A stretch of 6,131 nt of DNA, from positions 1 to 6,131 of the forward strand of contig JABSPI010000041.1 in the NCBI GenBank assembly GCA_013214365.1, read 5' to 3'. Positions within the stretch are counted from its first letter, which is position 1. Each line of letters starts with the position of its first letter. A program made the position numbers and the translations under genes. This document shows positions 1-5,861 of the stretch, one piece after another. The stretch comes from Erythrobacter sp. (GTDB taxonomy: Bacteria > Pseudomonadota > Alphaproteobacteria > Sphingomonadales > Sphingomonadaceae). A model generated the notes under the pieces. It did not search any database, was not told where the DNA came from, and saw only the letters and a program-made list of their open reading frames with translations.

Positions 1-348
1 GAGGCGGCAGTGATCCAGACGCGCGATCTGAAACCGGGCGATAGGGTGGGGTATAATGGCGTCTTTATGGCCGATCATGCGATGCGGACCGCGACCGTCT
101 CTATCGGCTATGCCGATGGGTTTTTGCGCGCGCGCGGGCCCGGCGGATATTTGCATCATGGCGGGGTGGATTTGCCGATTTTGGGCAAGGTGTCGATGGA
201 TATGGTGGTGGTCGATGTGACCCAGGCCCCCGATATTGGCGAGGGGGACTGGTTATGTGTGCCGTTTGATTTGCCCGATGCTGCGCGGCAAAGCTCTGTT
301 TCGCAATATGAATTGCTCACTGTCATGGGGCAAAGATTGCGCCGCTGA
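1..348 (+). CDS. alr: Alanine racemase, C-terminal part (5' end outside window)
   Basis: This is the last 115 codons of a pyridoxal-phosphate enzyme that interconverts L- and D-alanine in the cytoplasm to supply D-Ala for peptidoglycan. Reading is open from base 1 (E-A-A-V-I-Q...), so the GTG at 10 is probably an internal valine and not a start. The visible part is the C-terminal beta-barrel domain. It has a GD-x-VGYN-like entry segment, then TVSIGYADGF, whose Tyr (codon 37 of the window) corresponds to the catalytic tyrosine of the family, and GKVSMDM, whose Met lies where the family has its active-site methionine. The protein ends YELLTVMGQRLRR, a usual terminus for the family. The PLP-binding lysine would lie in the missing N-terminal barrel. 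A small inverted repeat (CCGC-TGA-GCGG, 342-352) has the stop codon in its loop but no T-run follows. Family call is secure; biosynthetic versus catabolic role cannot be told from this fragment. Confidence 0.95.
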   Translation, partial: EAAVIQTRDLKPGDRVGYNGVFMADHAMRTATVSIGYADGFLRARGPGGYLHHGGVDLPILGKVSMDMVVVDVTQAPDIGEGDWLCVPFDLPDAARQSSVSQYELLTVMGQRLRR

Positions 349-357
349 GCGGGGCGA

Positions 358-424
358 TGCTTGCACATGCGAAGAAAAAAGGGGGGCGTTGTTGCGCTGC
401 ACATTGTGCGGGTGCTAAGGTTGC
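358..424. promoter_or_regulatory. TGC-rich cluster with palindrome, candidate PhaR operator/phaR promoter region
   Basis: The 110-bp spacer before phaR holds eight TGC triplets between 358 and 424, two of them in GCA/TGC inverted arrangements. One is GCACA-T-TGTGC (399-409), a perfect 5-1-5 palindrome; the other is GCA-CA-TGC (363-370). PhaR proteins of other alphaproteobacteria are known to bind TGC-rich inverted motifs and to repress their own gene, so autoregulation here is a reasonable inference. A weak promoter could overlap (TTGCGC 392-397, 18-bp gap, TAAGGT 416-421; or TATTAT at 433-438 without a good -35), but none is convincing. A 16-base purine tract with A6 followed by G6 lies at 371-386, inside the cluster. 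Confidence 0.35.
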
Positions 425-458
425 TTGATTGGTATTATTCGCATCGGGGTCGAGCGAC

Positions 459-1073
459 ATGGCACGCAAAGCAGCAGACAATTCGCCGGAGGCATCGGGC
501 GACACAATTATCATCAAGAAATACGCCAACCGGCGGCTCTACAACACCGCTTCGTCGAGCTATATCACGCTGGAAGATTTGGCCCGGATGGTGCGCGAAA
601 ACATCGATTTTGCGGTGTTCGACGCCAAGAGCGGGGAGGATATCACCCGTTCGATCCTGACCCAGATTATCATGGATGAAGAGGCCAATGGCGGGCAGAT
701 GTTGCCGGTCAGCTTCCTGCGCCAATTGATTTCGATGTATGGCAATTCGATGCAGGCAATGATGCCGTCTTATCTTGAGGCGAGCATGGCCAATTTCCGC
801 GCCAATCAATCCAAAATCCGCGATGCATTTGAAAAGGGCTTGGCCAACAATCCGATCGCGGCCTTGCATGAAACCAATATGGCGATGATGCGCGCCGCGG
901 CCGAAACCTTGATCCCGGGCGCAGTGGGCAAAGCCAAACCCGCCAAGCCCGAGGCCCCGGCCAATGACGCGCCCGCCAAGGATGGACAGGGCGACGACGC
1001 CAAGCAAGAGCTTGCCGCGCTGCGCGAACAGATGGCGGCGATGCAAAAGAAGCTGGACGAATTGGGCAAATAA
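459..1073 (+). CDS. phaR: Polyhydroxyalkanoate synthesis regulator/repressor PhaR
   Basis: Predicted cytoplasmic DNA-binding regulator of 204 residues. In characterised relatives PhaR represses phasin and its own gene and is released when it binds PHA granules. The N-terminal PHB/PHA accumulation regulator DNA-binding domain spans roughly residues 16-76, with the hallmark IIKKYANRRLYNT (18-30), SYITLEDLA (34-42) and DITRSILTQII (61-71). The following PHB_acc-type segment covers about 80-113 (MLPVSFLRQLISMYGNSMQ...). Next comes an Ala/Pro/Lys-rich linker (about 148-175) and a short heptad-like coiled coil at the C-terminus (about 178-203, LAALREQMAAMQKKLDEL). I chose the ATG at 459 because the conserved domain begins soon after it; an in-frame TTG at 429 would add ten residues without family support. 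The ribosome binding site is weak (GGGG around 446). No PHA synthase, thiolase or phasin gene lies in the window, so regulation is presumably in trans. The family call is firm; the exact targets are inferred. Confidence 0.95.
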   Translation: MARKAADNSPEASGDTIIIKKYANRRLYNTASSSYITLEDLARMVRENIDFAVFDAKSGEDITRSILTQIIMDEEANGGQMLPVSFLRQLISMYGNSMQAMMPSYLEASMANFRANQSKIRDAFEKGLANNPIAALHETNMAMMRAAAETLIPGAVGKAKPAKPEAPANDAPAKDGQGDDAKQELAALREQMAAMQKKLDELGK

Positions 1074-1089
1074 CGCCACCCATTCACGG

Positions 1090-1095
1090 CATAAT
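1090..1095 (+). promoter_or_regulatory. Possible -10 element upstream of proS
   Basis: CATAAT lies in the 71-bp gap between phaR and proS and differs from TATAAT by one base. No good -35 hexamer sits 16-18 bp upstream; the nearest, TTGGGC at 1062-1067, is 22 bp away. If used, transcription would start near 1102. That would give the GTG start at 1145 a leader of about 43 bases and leave the ATG at 1106 almost leaderless. Weak call. Confidence 0.2.
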
Positions 1096-1134
1096 CACCC
1101 GGCCCATGTCGGGGCATAAACAACACAATAAAGC

Positions 1135-1138
1135 AGGA
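1135..1138 (+). promoter_or_regulatory. Ribosome binding site that supports the GTG start of proS
   Basis: AGGA within GCAGGACA lies six bases before the GTG at 1145, good Shine-Dalgarno spacing. Nothing comparable precedes the in-frame ATG at 1106, whose upstream sequence is CACCCGGCCC. This site is the main sequence reason for preferring the shorter proS product. Confidence 0.6.
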
Positions 1139-1144
1139 CATTTC

Positions 1145-2689
1145 GTGGCCAATATCCGCCATGCGCTCAACGTGAAGCGCGAAGACGACTTTGCCAAATG
1201 GTATCAGGAAGTGATTTCCGCCGCTGATCTCGCCGAGGAATCGGGAGTGCGCGGCTGTATGGTGATCAAGCCGTGGGGCTTTGGCATCTGGGAACGCGTC
1301 CAAAGATTGATGGATGACCGGATCAAACAGGCAGGGATCGACAATGCCTATTTCCCGCTGTTCATCCCGCTCGCCAATTTTGAGCGCGAGGCCGATCACG
1401 TCGAAGGTTTCGCCAAAGAAATGGCAGTGGTCACGCATCACCGTTTGATCGCTGATGGCAAAGGCGGGTTGATCCCCGATCCCGAAGCCAAGCTGGAAGA
1501 GCCGCTGGTCGTGCGGCCGACTTCGGAAACGATTATCGGCGATGCGATGGCGCGCTGGGTGCAAAGCTGGCGCGATCTGCCGTTAAAGCTCAACCAATGG
1601 GCCAATGTGGTGCGGTGGGAAATGCGCACGCGGATGTTCCTGCGCACCAGCGAATTTCTCTGGCAAGAGGGCCACACCGCGCACGCCACCCGCGAGGAGG
1701 CTTTGGAGGAGACGCACCGCGCGCTGGAAATGTACCGCGCCTGTGTTGAAGAGGATCTGGCCATGCCGGTCGTGGCGGGGGAAAAGCCCGAAAACGAACG
1801 CTTCCCCGGCGCTGATGAAACCTGGTCGATCGAGGCGATGATGCAGGATGGCAAGGCCTTGCAAGCGGGCACCTCGCATTATCTGGGCACCAGTTTCGCA
1901 AGCGCTGCCGGGATCCAGTATCAGGACAGCGAAGGCACCCAGCAATTGTGCCACACGACCAGCTGGGGCACATCAACCCGGATGATTGGCGGGGTGGTGA
2001 TGACGCATGGCGATGACGATGGCCTGCGCGTGCCGCCGCGCATTGCCCCGCATCAGATTATCATTCTGCCAATGTTGCGCGACAAACCCGAAGACGCCGA
2101 AGTTCTGGCCTATTGCGAGCAGGTCCGCGCAAGCCTGGCCGAACAATCGAGCATGGGGGAAAAGATCCGCGTCCTGCTCGATAAAAGCCCGGGCAAAGCG
2201 GCCGCCAAACGCTGGAGCTGGGTGCGCAAAGGCGCGCCGGTGATTGTCGAGGTGGGCCCGCGCGATATGGAAAACGGCAAGGTTGCGGTGCTGCGCCGTG
2301 ATGCCTTGTGGAATATGGACAATGGCAAGCCAGCCATGGCGTTCACCGCGCGCGATGAATTCACCGCGGGCGCGGCGCAATTGCTCGAAGATATCCAAGC
2401 CGGCCTGTTCGAAGACGCACGCGCCCGCCGCGATGCCAATATCACGCGCGGAATGGACAATTGGCACGACGTGGTCAATTTCTACCGCAAGGGCGGCAAA
2501 TATCCGGGCTGGGTCGAGGTGGAATGGTCCAAGCCAACAGGCGATGCGCTCGAGGCGGTGGTGGAAAAGCTCAAGGCGGAAAAGCTGACTTTCCGCAATG
2601 TGCCCCGCGACAGCGAGCCGGCAAGCGGCACCTGTATTTTCACCGGCGAGGCGGCGGTGGAACGGATTTTGGTCGCGCGCGCATATTGA
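1145..2689 (+). CDS. proS: Proline--tRNA ligase (archaeal/eukaryotic-type class II ProRS)
   Basis: Charges tRNA-Pro with proline in the cytosol using ATP. The product from the GTG at 1145 is 514 residues, beginning M-A-N-IRHALNVKREDDF. The class II core runs to about residue 300. It contains the motif 1 region (IKPWGFGIWERVQ), the RPTSET segment (124-129), the motif 2 region with FLRTSEFLWQEGHTAHA (165-181), TSWGTSTRMIGG, and motif 3 GLRVPPRIAP (293-302). The anticodon-binding domain follows (about 303-410), with the RKGAPVIVEVGPRDMENG segment, then the ProRS C-terminal domain ending in ARAY. There is no bacterial-type editing insertion between motifs 2 and 3, which with the C-terminal domain marks the archaeal/eukaryotic-like class. 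The C-terminal domain keeps a single Cys (497, GTCIFTG) of the four that bind zinc in well-studied relatives, so zinc binding is probably lost. The terminal Tyr, conserved in this class, is kept. The ATG at 1106 would add 13 residues (MSGHKQHNKAGHF) but lacks a ribosome binding site. Confidence 0.96.
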   Translation: MANIRHALNVKREDDFAKWYQEVISAADLAEESGVRGCMVIKPWGFGIWERVQRLMDDRIKQAGIDNAYFPLFIPLANFEREADHVEGFAKEMAVVTHHRLIADGKGGLIPDPEAKLEEPLVVRPTSETIIGDAMARWVQSWRDLPLKLNQWANVVRWEMRTRMFLRTSEFLWQEGHTAHATREEALEETHRALEMYRACVEEDLAMPVVAGEKPENERFPGADETWSIEAMMQDGKALQAGTSHYLGTSFASAAGIQYQDSEGTQQLCHTTSWGTSTRMIGGVVMTHGDDDGLRVPPRIAPHQIIILPMLRDKPEDAEVLAYCEQVRASLAEQSSMGEKIRVLLDKSPGKAAAKRWSWVRKGAPVIVEVGPRDMENGKVAVLRRDALWNMDNGKPAMAFTARDEFTAGAAQLLEDIQAGLFEDARARRDANITRGMDNWHDVVNFYRKGGKYPGWVEVEWSKPTGDALEAVVEKLKAEKLTFRNVPRDSEPASGTCIFTGEAAVERILVARAY

Positions 2690-2735
2690 TGCATCGATCA
2701 GACCGCCCGCATGCGCCGGGTGGTGGTGGCCGAGT

Positions 2736-2807
2736 ATGGTACAGGGCGTGATACAGGGCATGGTAAAGGGCACGGCACACGCCATGGCACGGGCCAAGGT
2801 AACATGC
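2736..2807 (+). repeat. Degenerate 12-bp tandem repeat, about six units
   Basis: The spacer between proS and the DUF805 gene contains consecutive 12-bp units related to ATGGTACAGGGC, starting at 2736, 2748, 2760, 2772, 2784 and 2796. Against the first unit the next five match at 10, 11, 8, 9 and 7 of 12 bases, so similarity fades downstream. Because 12 is a multiple of three, one frame stays open: ATG 2736 to TAA 2826-2828 would encode 30 residues (MVQG-VIQG-MVKG-TAHA-MARA-KVTC-AGPSLR) built of tetrapeptide-like units. Only a weak GGTGG-rich stretch precedes that ATG, so I do not call it a gene. Rest of the spacer: the palindrome GATGCATC (2688-2695) overlaps the proS stop, and no clear terminator for proS was found. 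Confidence 0.6.
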
Positions 2808-2825
2808 GCAGGGCCAAGCCTGCGC
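2806..2825 (+). other. Stem-loop in the leader of the DUF805 gene
   Basis: Perfect 7-bp inverted repeat, GCGCAGG (2806-2812) and CCTGCGC (2819-2825), with a six-base loop GCCAAG. The next bases are TAAGGGAGAGACC, so there is no T-run and it is not a standard intrinsic terminator for proS. It ends three bases before the ribosome binding site GGGAG (2829-2833) and could affect ribosome access or mRNA stability. The 7-bp perfect stem is seen directly; any role is inference. Confidence 0.45.
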
Positions 2826-2843
2826 TAAGGGAGAGACCGAGAA

Positions 2844-3458
2844 ATGCTGAACGCGATCAAACATTGCATGGGCAATCTGACCAATTTTGCCGGGCGCGAT
2901 CCGCGCACGACTTTCTGGTTCTTTGTCCTGTTCCTGTTCATCGCGCAGGTGGTGATCGCCCAGATCGCCGCAATCCCGATCTATGTCGCGACCTTCCAGG
3001 GTGCGTTTGAGGCCGCGTCGCAAGGTGGCGACCCCGCTGCCACTGCGCCTACGATTATGGCCGGCCTTGCTGGTGAATTTGGGACGCTCGCTTTGGTCAA
3101 TATTTTGGTCGGGGTCATTGCTGCCTTGCTGCTGCTGGCGGCGTTTGTGCGCCGCCTGCACGATGCCGGTTTTAGCGGTTGGATCGCGGCCATCCCGCTT
3201 GCGACGCAGGCTTTCAACAGCGCTTACGCCTACAATTCTCTTGGCCGGCTCGAAGAGCTGACCAATGCGGTTCTGGCCGAAAGCGCGTCCGGCGGGTCGC
3301 AAATGAATGCCTATGCGGCGCAGGCCCAAATGGATGCGCTGGGGCTGGTCGGTTATATCGGATACGCGGTGATTATCGGTTTTGGCGTGCTCAAATCGCA
3401 GGATGGCGCCAATCGGTATGGCCCCAATCCTCACGGTGCAGAGCCGGCGGCTGATTGA
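2844..3458 (+). CDS. DUF805 family inner-membrane protein
   Basis: Hypothetical membrane protein of 204 residues; the DUF805 family (E. coli YhaH/YhaI type) has no established biochemical function. Family marks are NFAGRDPRTTFW (14-25), VRRLHDAGFSGW (102-113) and the C-terminal DGANRYGPNP (187-196). Hydrophobic segments suitable for membrane helices lie at about 24-50, 80-101 and 166-183, with a weaker one at about 113-125 (WIAAIPLATQAF). There is no cleavable signal peptide; the first helix starts after a short basic segment. Two low-complexity Ala/Gly/Gln-rich loops (about 54-75 and 145-163) are longer than the compact members of the family usually have. The ATG at 2844 follows GGGAG at 2829-2833, a ten-base gap. 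Its stop overlaps the first base of the rnr start, so the two are probably co-transcribed. The family call is good; the function is unknown. Confidence 0.88.
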   Translation: MLNAIKHCMGNLTNFAGRDPRTTFWFFVLFLFIAQVVIAQIAAIPIYVATFQGAFEAASQGGDPAATAPTIMAGLAGEFGTLALVNILVGVIAALLLLAAFVRRLHDAGFSGWIAAIPLATQAFNSAYAYNSLGRLEELTNAVLAESASGGSQMNAYAAQAQMDALGLVGYIGYAVIIGFGVLKSQDGANRYGPNPHGAEPAAD

Positions 3459-3460
3459 TG
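3456..3460 (+). other. TGATG stop/start overlap coupling DUF805 and rnr
   Basis: The DUF805 stop TGA (3456-3458) shares its A with the rnr start ATG (3458-3460). The sequence just upstream (GCCGGCGGCTGATTG) has no strong Shine-Dalgarno, which fits rnr being translated by ribosomes that have just finished the upstream gene. Coupling is inferred from the arrangement. Confidence 0.7.
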
Positions 3461-5782
3461 GTTCAACGCCGCACCCGCTCCACCCGCCCACAGGGTCTGC
3501 CGACCAAGAAACAGGTCATCGAATTCATCCAGTCGAGCGATATTCCGGCAGGCAAGCGCGAGATTGCGCGGGCATTCGGGTTGAAAGGGCAAGAGAAGAT
3601 CGCGCTCAAGAAATTGCTCAAAGACATGGCCGAAGAGGGGCTGATCGACGGCAAGAAGACCGCTTATCACCGGATGGGCGGGGTGCCCAAAGTGACCGTT
3701 TTGCGGGTGGTCGAGATTGAGGATGGCGAACCGGTGGCGATCCCTGACAATTGGTCGCCCGAGACAGATGCCAAACCGCCGCGCCTGATTGTGCAGGAAA
3801 TGAAGGGGCGCGGGGGCAAACGCATCGCGGCGCTCAAACGCGGGGACCGGGTGCTGGCGCGCACCGAAGAACGCGAGAGCGGATGGGTGGCGCATCCGAT
3901 CAAGAAATTGCCGGCGCGCACCGAAGGTTTGATGGGCGTGGTCGAAATCGATGGCGCGGGCAAAGCCTGGCTCGCCCCGGTCGATAAACGCGTGCGCCGG
4001 TCCTCTTTGATCAGCGATCTGGGCGCGGCTGAGGAAGGCCAATTGGTGATCGCGGAGCGGATTGGCCGGTCCGAACGCTCGGGCGTGAAAGTGATCGAAG
4101 TGGTGGGCGACCCGCTCGCACCCAAGAGTTTCAGCCTGATCGCGATCGCCAAACATGGCATCCCGCACAGCTTCGCGCCCGAAACGATTGCCGCGGCCGG
4201 GGCGGCGGCCGATCTGGCGCTGTCGCCCGATATGCGTGAAGATTTGCGCGACCTGCCGATTGTCGCGATCGATCCGGCCGATGCGCGCGACCATGACGAT
4301 GCGATCTGGGCCGAACCTGATGGCGCGGGCGGCTATAACGCCAAGGTCGCGATTGCCGATGTGTCCTATTATGTCCGGCCCGGCTCCGCGCTCGACCGCG
4401 AGGCGAGGAAGCGCGGCAATTCGGTCTATTTCCCCGACCGGGTGGTGCCGATGCTGCCCGAAGTGTTGTCGGCCGATATGTGTTCCTTGCGCGAAGGGGC
4501 GGACCGCGCGGCAATGGTGTGCCATTTCCATATCGATGAGACGGGCGCGGTGTCCAAGGTGCGGTTTTCGCGCGCGCTGGTGCGGATCGCCCATGTCATC
4601 GCATATGAGGATGCGCAAAGCCAAATTGATGCAGGCGATGCGCCCGAATTCCTGACCCATTTATGGGGTGCGTGGGACCGGCTCGCCGCGGCGCGCAGCG
4701 CGCGTGATCCGCTCGAACTGGAATTGCCCGAACGCCGCGTCATGCTCGACGAGGCGGGGCAAATCGCCGAAATTGCGGTGCGCGAACGGCTCGATGCGCA
4801 CCGGGTGGTGGAAGATTTCATGATCGCGGCCAATGTCGCGGCGGCCAAAGCGTTGGAGGCGAAAGCCGCGCCGGTTGTCTACCGCGTGCATGAACCGCCA
4901 AGCCGCGAGAAATTGATCGCGCTGCGCGATTATATGGCGACGCTCGATAAACCGCTGGCTTTGGGGCAAGTGATCACACCTTCGCTGTTCAATCGCATGC
5001 TCAAGGATATCACCGAGGAAGCCGAAAAGGCGCAGGTGATGGAAGCGGTCCTGCGCACCCAGACACAGGCCTATTACAGCCCGGCCAATGCCGGTCACTT
5101 CGGCCTCGCGCTGGGGTCCTATGCCCATTTCACCTCGCCGATCCGGCGCTATGCCGATCTGTTGGTGCACCGCTCGCTGGTCGATGCCTTCAAGCTGGAA
5201 CAAGAAGCGCCCGATAATCCCGACCTGCCGCGTGAAACCGGCCTGTCGGACAAGGATCGGATGAGCCTGAAAGAGGCATCAGACGCCATCAGCCAGACCG
5301 AACGCCGCGCGATGGAGGCAGAGCGCGACACAATCGACCGCTATGTCGCGGCATGGTTGTCAGGGCGCGTGGGCGAAGTGTTCGACACCCGCATCACCGG
5401 GGTGCAAGGGTTTGGCTTTTTTGCAACGATTGACGGGCTGGGCGGCGATGGTCTGGTTCCGGTCTCGACCTTGGGGCGCGAACATTTCCACTATGACGAA
5501 GCGGCGCAGGCGCTGGTCGGTGAGGAAAGCGGCACAAGCTACAGTGCTGGCGACCGGTTGAAACTGCAATTGGGCGAGGCCAATGCCTTGACCGGCGCGC
5601 TCAAATTTGTGCCGGTTGATGCCGATGGCAATCCGATCGAGGCGCGCGGCACCCGTCCAGCGCCGCGTTACGAACGCAAAGGCGGGCGCGGGCCGGGGGG
5701 TAAGAAAAACGGGAAATATATGGCCGGTGCGCGCGGGCGTCCGGGCAATATCCGGCATCAGGGACGGCGGCGCAAGAAATAG
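3458..5782 (+). CDS. rnr: Ribonuclease R (RNB-family 3'-5' exoribonuclease)
   Basis: Processive 3'-5' exoribonuclease of 774 residues that degrades structured RNA and takes part in mRNA decay, rRNA quality control and, in E. coli, trans-translation. Domains in order: an N-terminal winged-helix (about 15-72, PTKKQVIEFIQ...EEGLIDG); cold-shock/OB-type domains (about 78-225); the RNB catalytic domain (about 250-590); an S1 RNA-binding domain (about 634-718); and a basic, Gly-rich tail (about 722-774) ending RRRKK. The active-site cluster IDPADARDHDDAI carries Asp 272, 278, 280 and 281, and the later motif HFTSPIRRYADLLVHR starts at His557; both are intact. Length and domain order are normal for RNase R and argue against RNase II, which lacks the helix-turn-helix start and long basic tail. 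The start is the ATG at 3458 overlapping the previous stop; an in-frame TTG at 3455 would add only one residue. The basic tail probably helps bind structured RNA. Confidence 0.96.
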   Translation: MVQRRTRSTRPQGLPTKKQVIEFIQSSDIPAGKREIARAFGLKGQEKIALKKLLKDMAEEGLIDGKKTAYHRMGGVPKVTVLRVVEIEDGEPVAIPDNWSPETDAKPPRLIVQEMKGRGGKRIAALKRGDRVLARTEERESGWVAHPIKKLPARTEGLMGVVEIDGAGKAWLAPVDKRVRRSSLISDLGAAEEGQLVIAERIGRSERSGVKVIEVVGDPLAPKSFSLIAIAKHGIPHSFAPETIAAAGAAADLALSPDMREDLRDLPIVAIDPADARDHDDAIWAEPDGAGGYNAKVAIADVSYYVRPGSALDREARKRGNSVYFPDRVVPMLPEVLSADMCSLREGADRAAMVCHFHIDETGAVSKVRFSRALVRIAHVIAYEDAQSQIDAGDAPEFLTHLWGAWDRLAAARSARDPLELELPERRVMLDEAGQIAEIAVRERLDAHRVVEDFMIAANVAAAKALEAKAAPVVYRVHEPPSREKLIALRDYMATLDKPLALGQVITPSLFNRMLKDITEEAEKAQVMEAVLRTQTQAYYSPANAGHFGLALGSYAHFTSPIRRYADLLVHRSLVDAFKLEQEAPDNPDLPRETGLSDKDRMSLKEASDAISQTERRAMEAERDTIDRYVAAWLSGRVGEVFDTRITGVQGFGFFATIDGLGGDGLVPVSTLGREHFHYDEAAQALVGEESGTSYSAGDRLKLQLGEANALTGALKFVPVDADGNPIEARGTRPAPRYERKGGRGPGGKKNGKYMAGARGRPGNIRHQGRRRKK

Positions 5783-5798
5783 CCCGGCCGCTTCGGGC
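5773..5798 (-). terminator. Possible intrinsic terminator for the minus-strand usp gene
   Basis: GCCCG (5782-5786) and CGGGC (5794-5798) form a 5-bp GC stem with a 7-base loop. Read on the minus strand, the stem is followed by TATTTCTTG (5781-5773), moderately T-rich, giving a terminator-like layout for the gene coming from the right. Read on the plus strand no T-run follows, so it is a poorer terminator for rnr. The T-rich part lies in the last lysine codons and stop of rnr. The stem is short, so this is tentative. Confidence 0.35.
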
Positions 5799-5799
5799 A

Positions 5800-5861
5800 C
5801 CGATCAAGGGACGGTTCAGGCCGGATCAGGCCGATCAAGTAGCATCGGGGGCCGGATCAGA
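5800..5861. repeat. 31-bp imperfect tandem duplication at the end of usp
   Basis: Two adjacent 31-bp units, 5800-5830 and 5831-5861. They share the first nine bases (CCGATCAAG) and an 11-base block GGCCGGATCAG (5819-5829 and 5850-5860), with a diverged middle; 21 of 31 positions match. The second unit holds the stop codon and last codons of the minus-strand usp gene; the first lies just beyond the stop. It looks like an old local duplication at the gene end. No mobile element is visible. Confidence 0.5.

Noticed and set aside
342..352. Inverted repeat CCGC-TGA-GCGG around the alr stop as a terminator
   Set aside because: Only a 4-bp stem with a 3-base loop and no T-run after it; the following sequence is A/G-rich.
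429..458. TTG start ten codons upstream for phaR
   Set aside because: No better ribosome binding site, and the added residues (MVLFASGSSD) do not resemble the family N-terminus; the ATG at 459 is preferred.
2688..2695. Palindrome GATGCATC at the proS stop as an operator or terminator
   Set aside because: An 8-bp palindrome without a loop, T-run or second copy; it could easily occur by chance.
1973..2797. 274-codon minus-strand open frame opposite proS
   Set aside because: Antisense shadow of conserved ProRS sequence with a biased His/Ala/Arg composition and no known motif.
2640..3491. 283-codon minus-strand frame containing repeated ALYH units
   Set aside because: The repeat is just the reverse reading of the 12-bp DNA repeat; the rest is antisense to the DUF805 gene.
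3431..4660. 409-codon open frame on the minus strand opposite rnr
   Set aside because: It lies fully antisense to clear RNase R motifs, has a His/Arg-rich composition typical of the reverse strand of GC-rich coding DNA, and shows no recognisable family.
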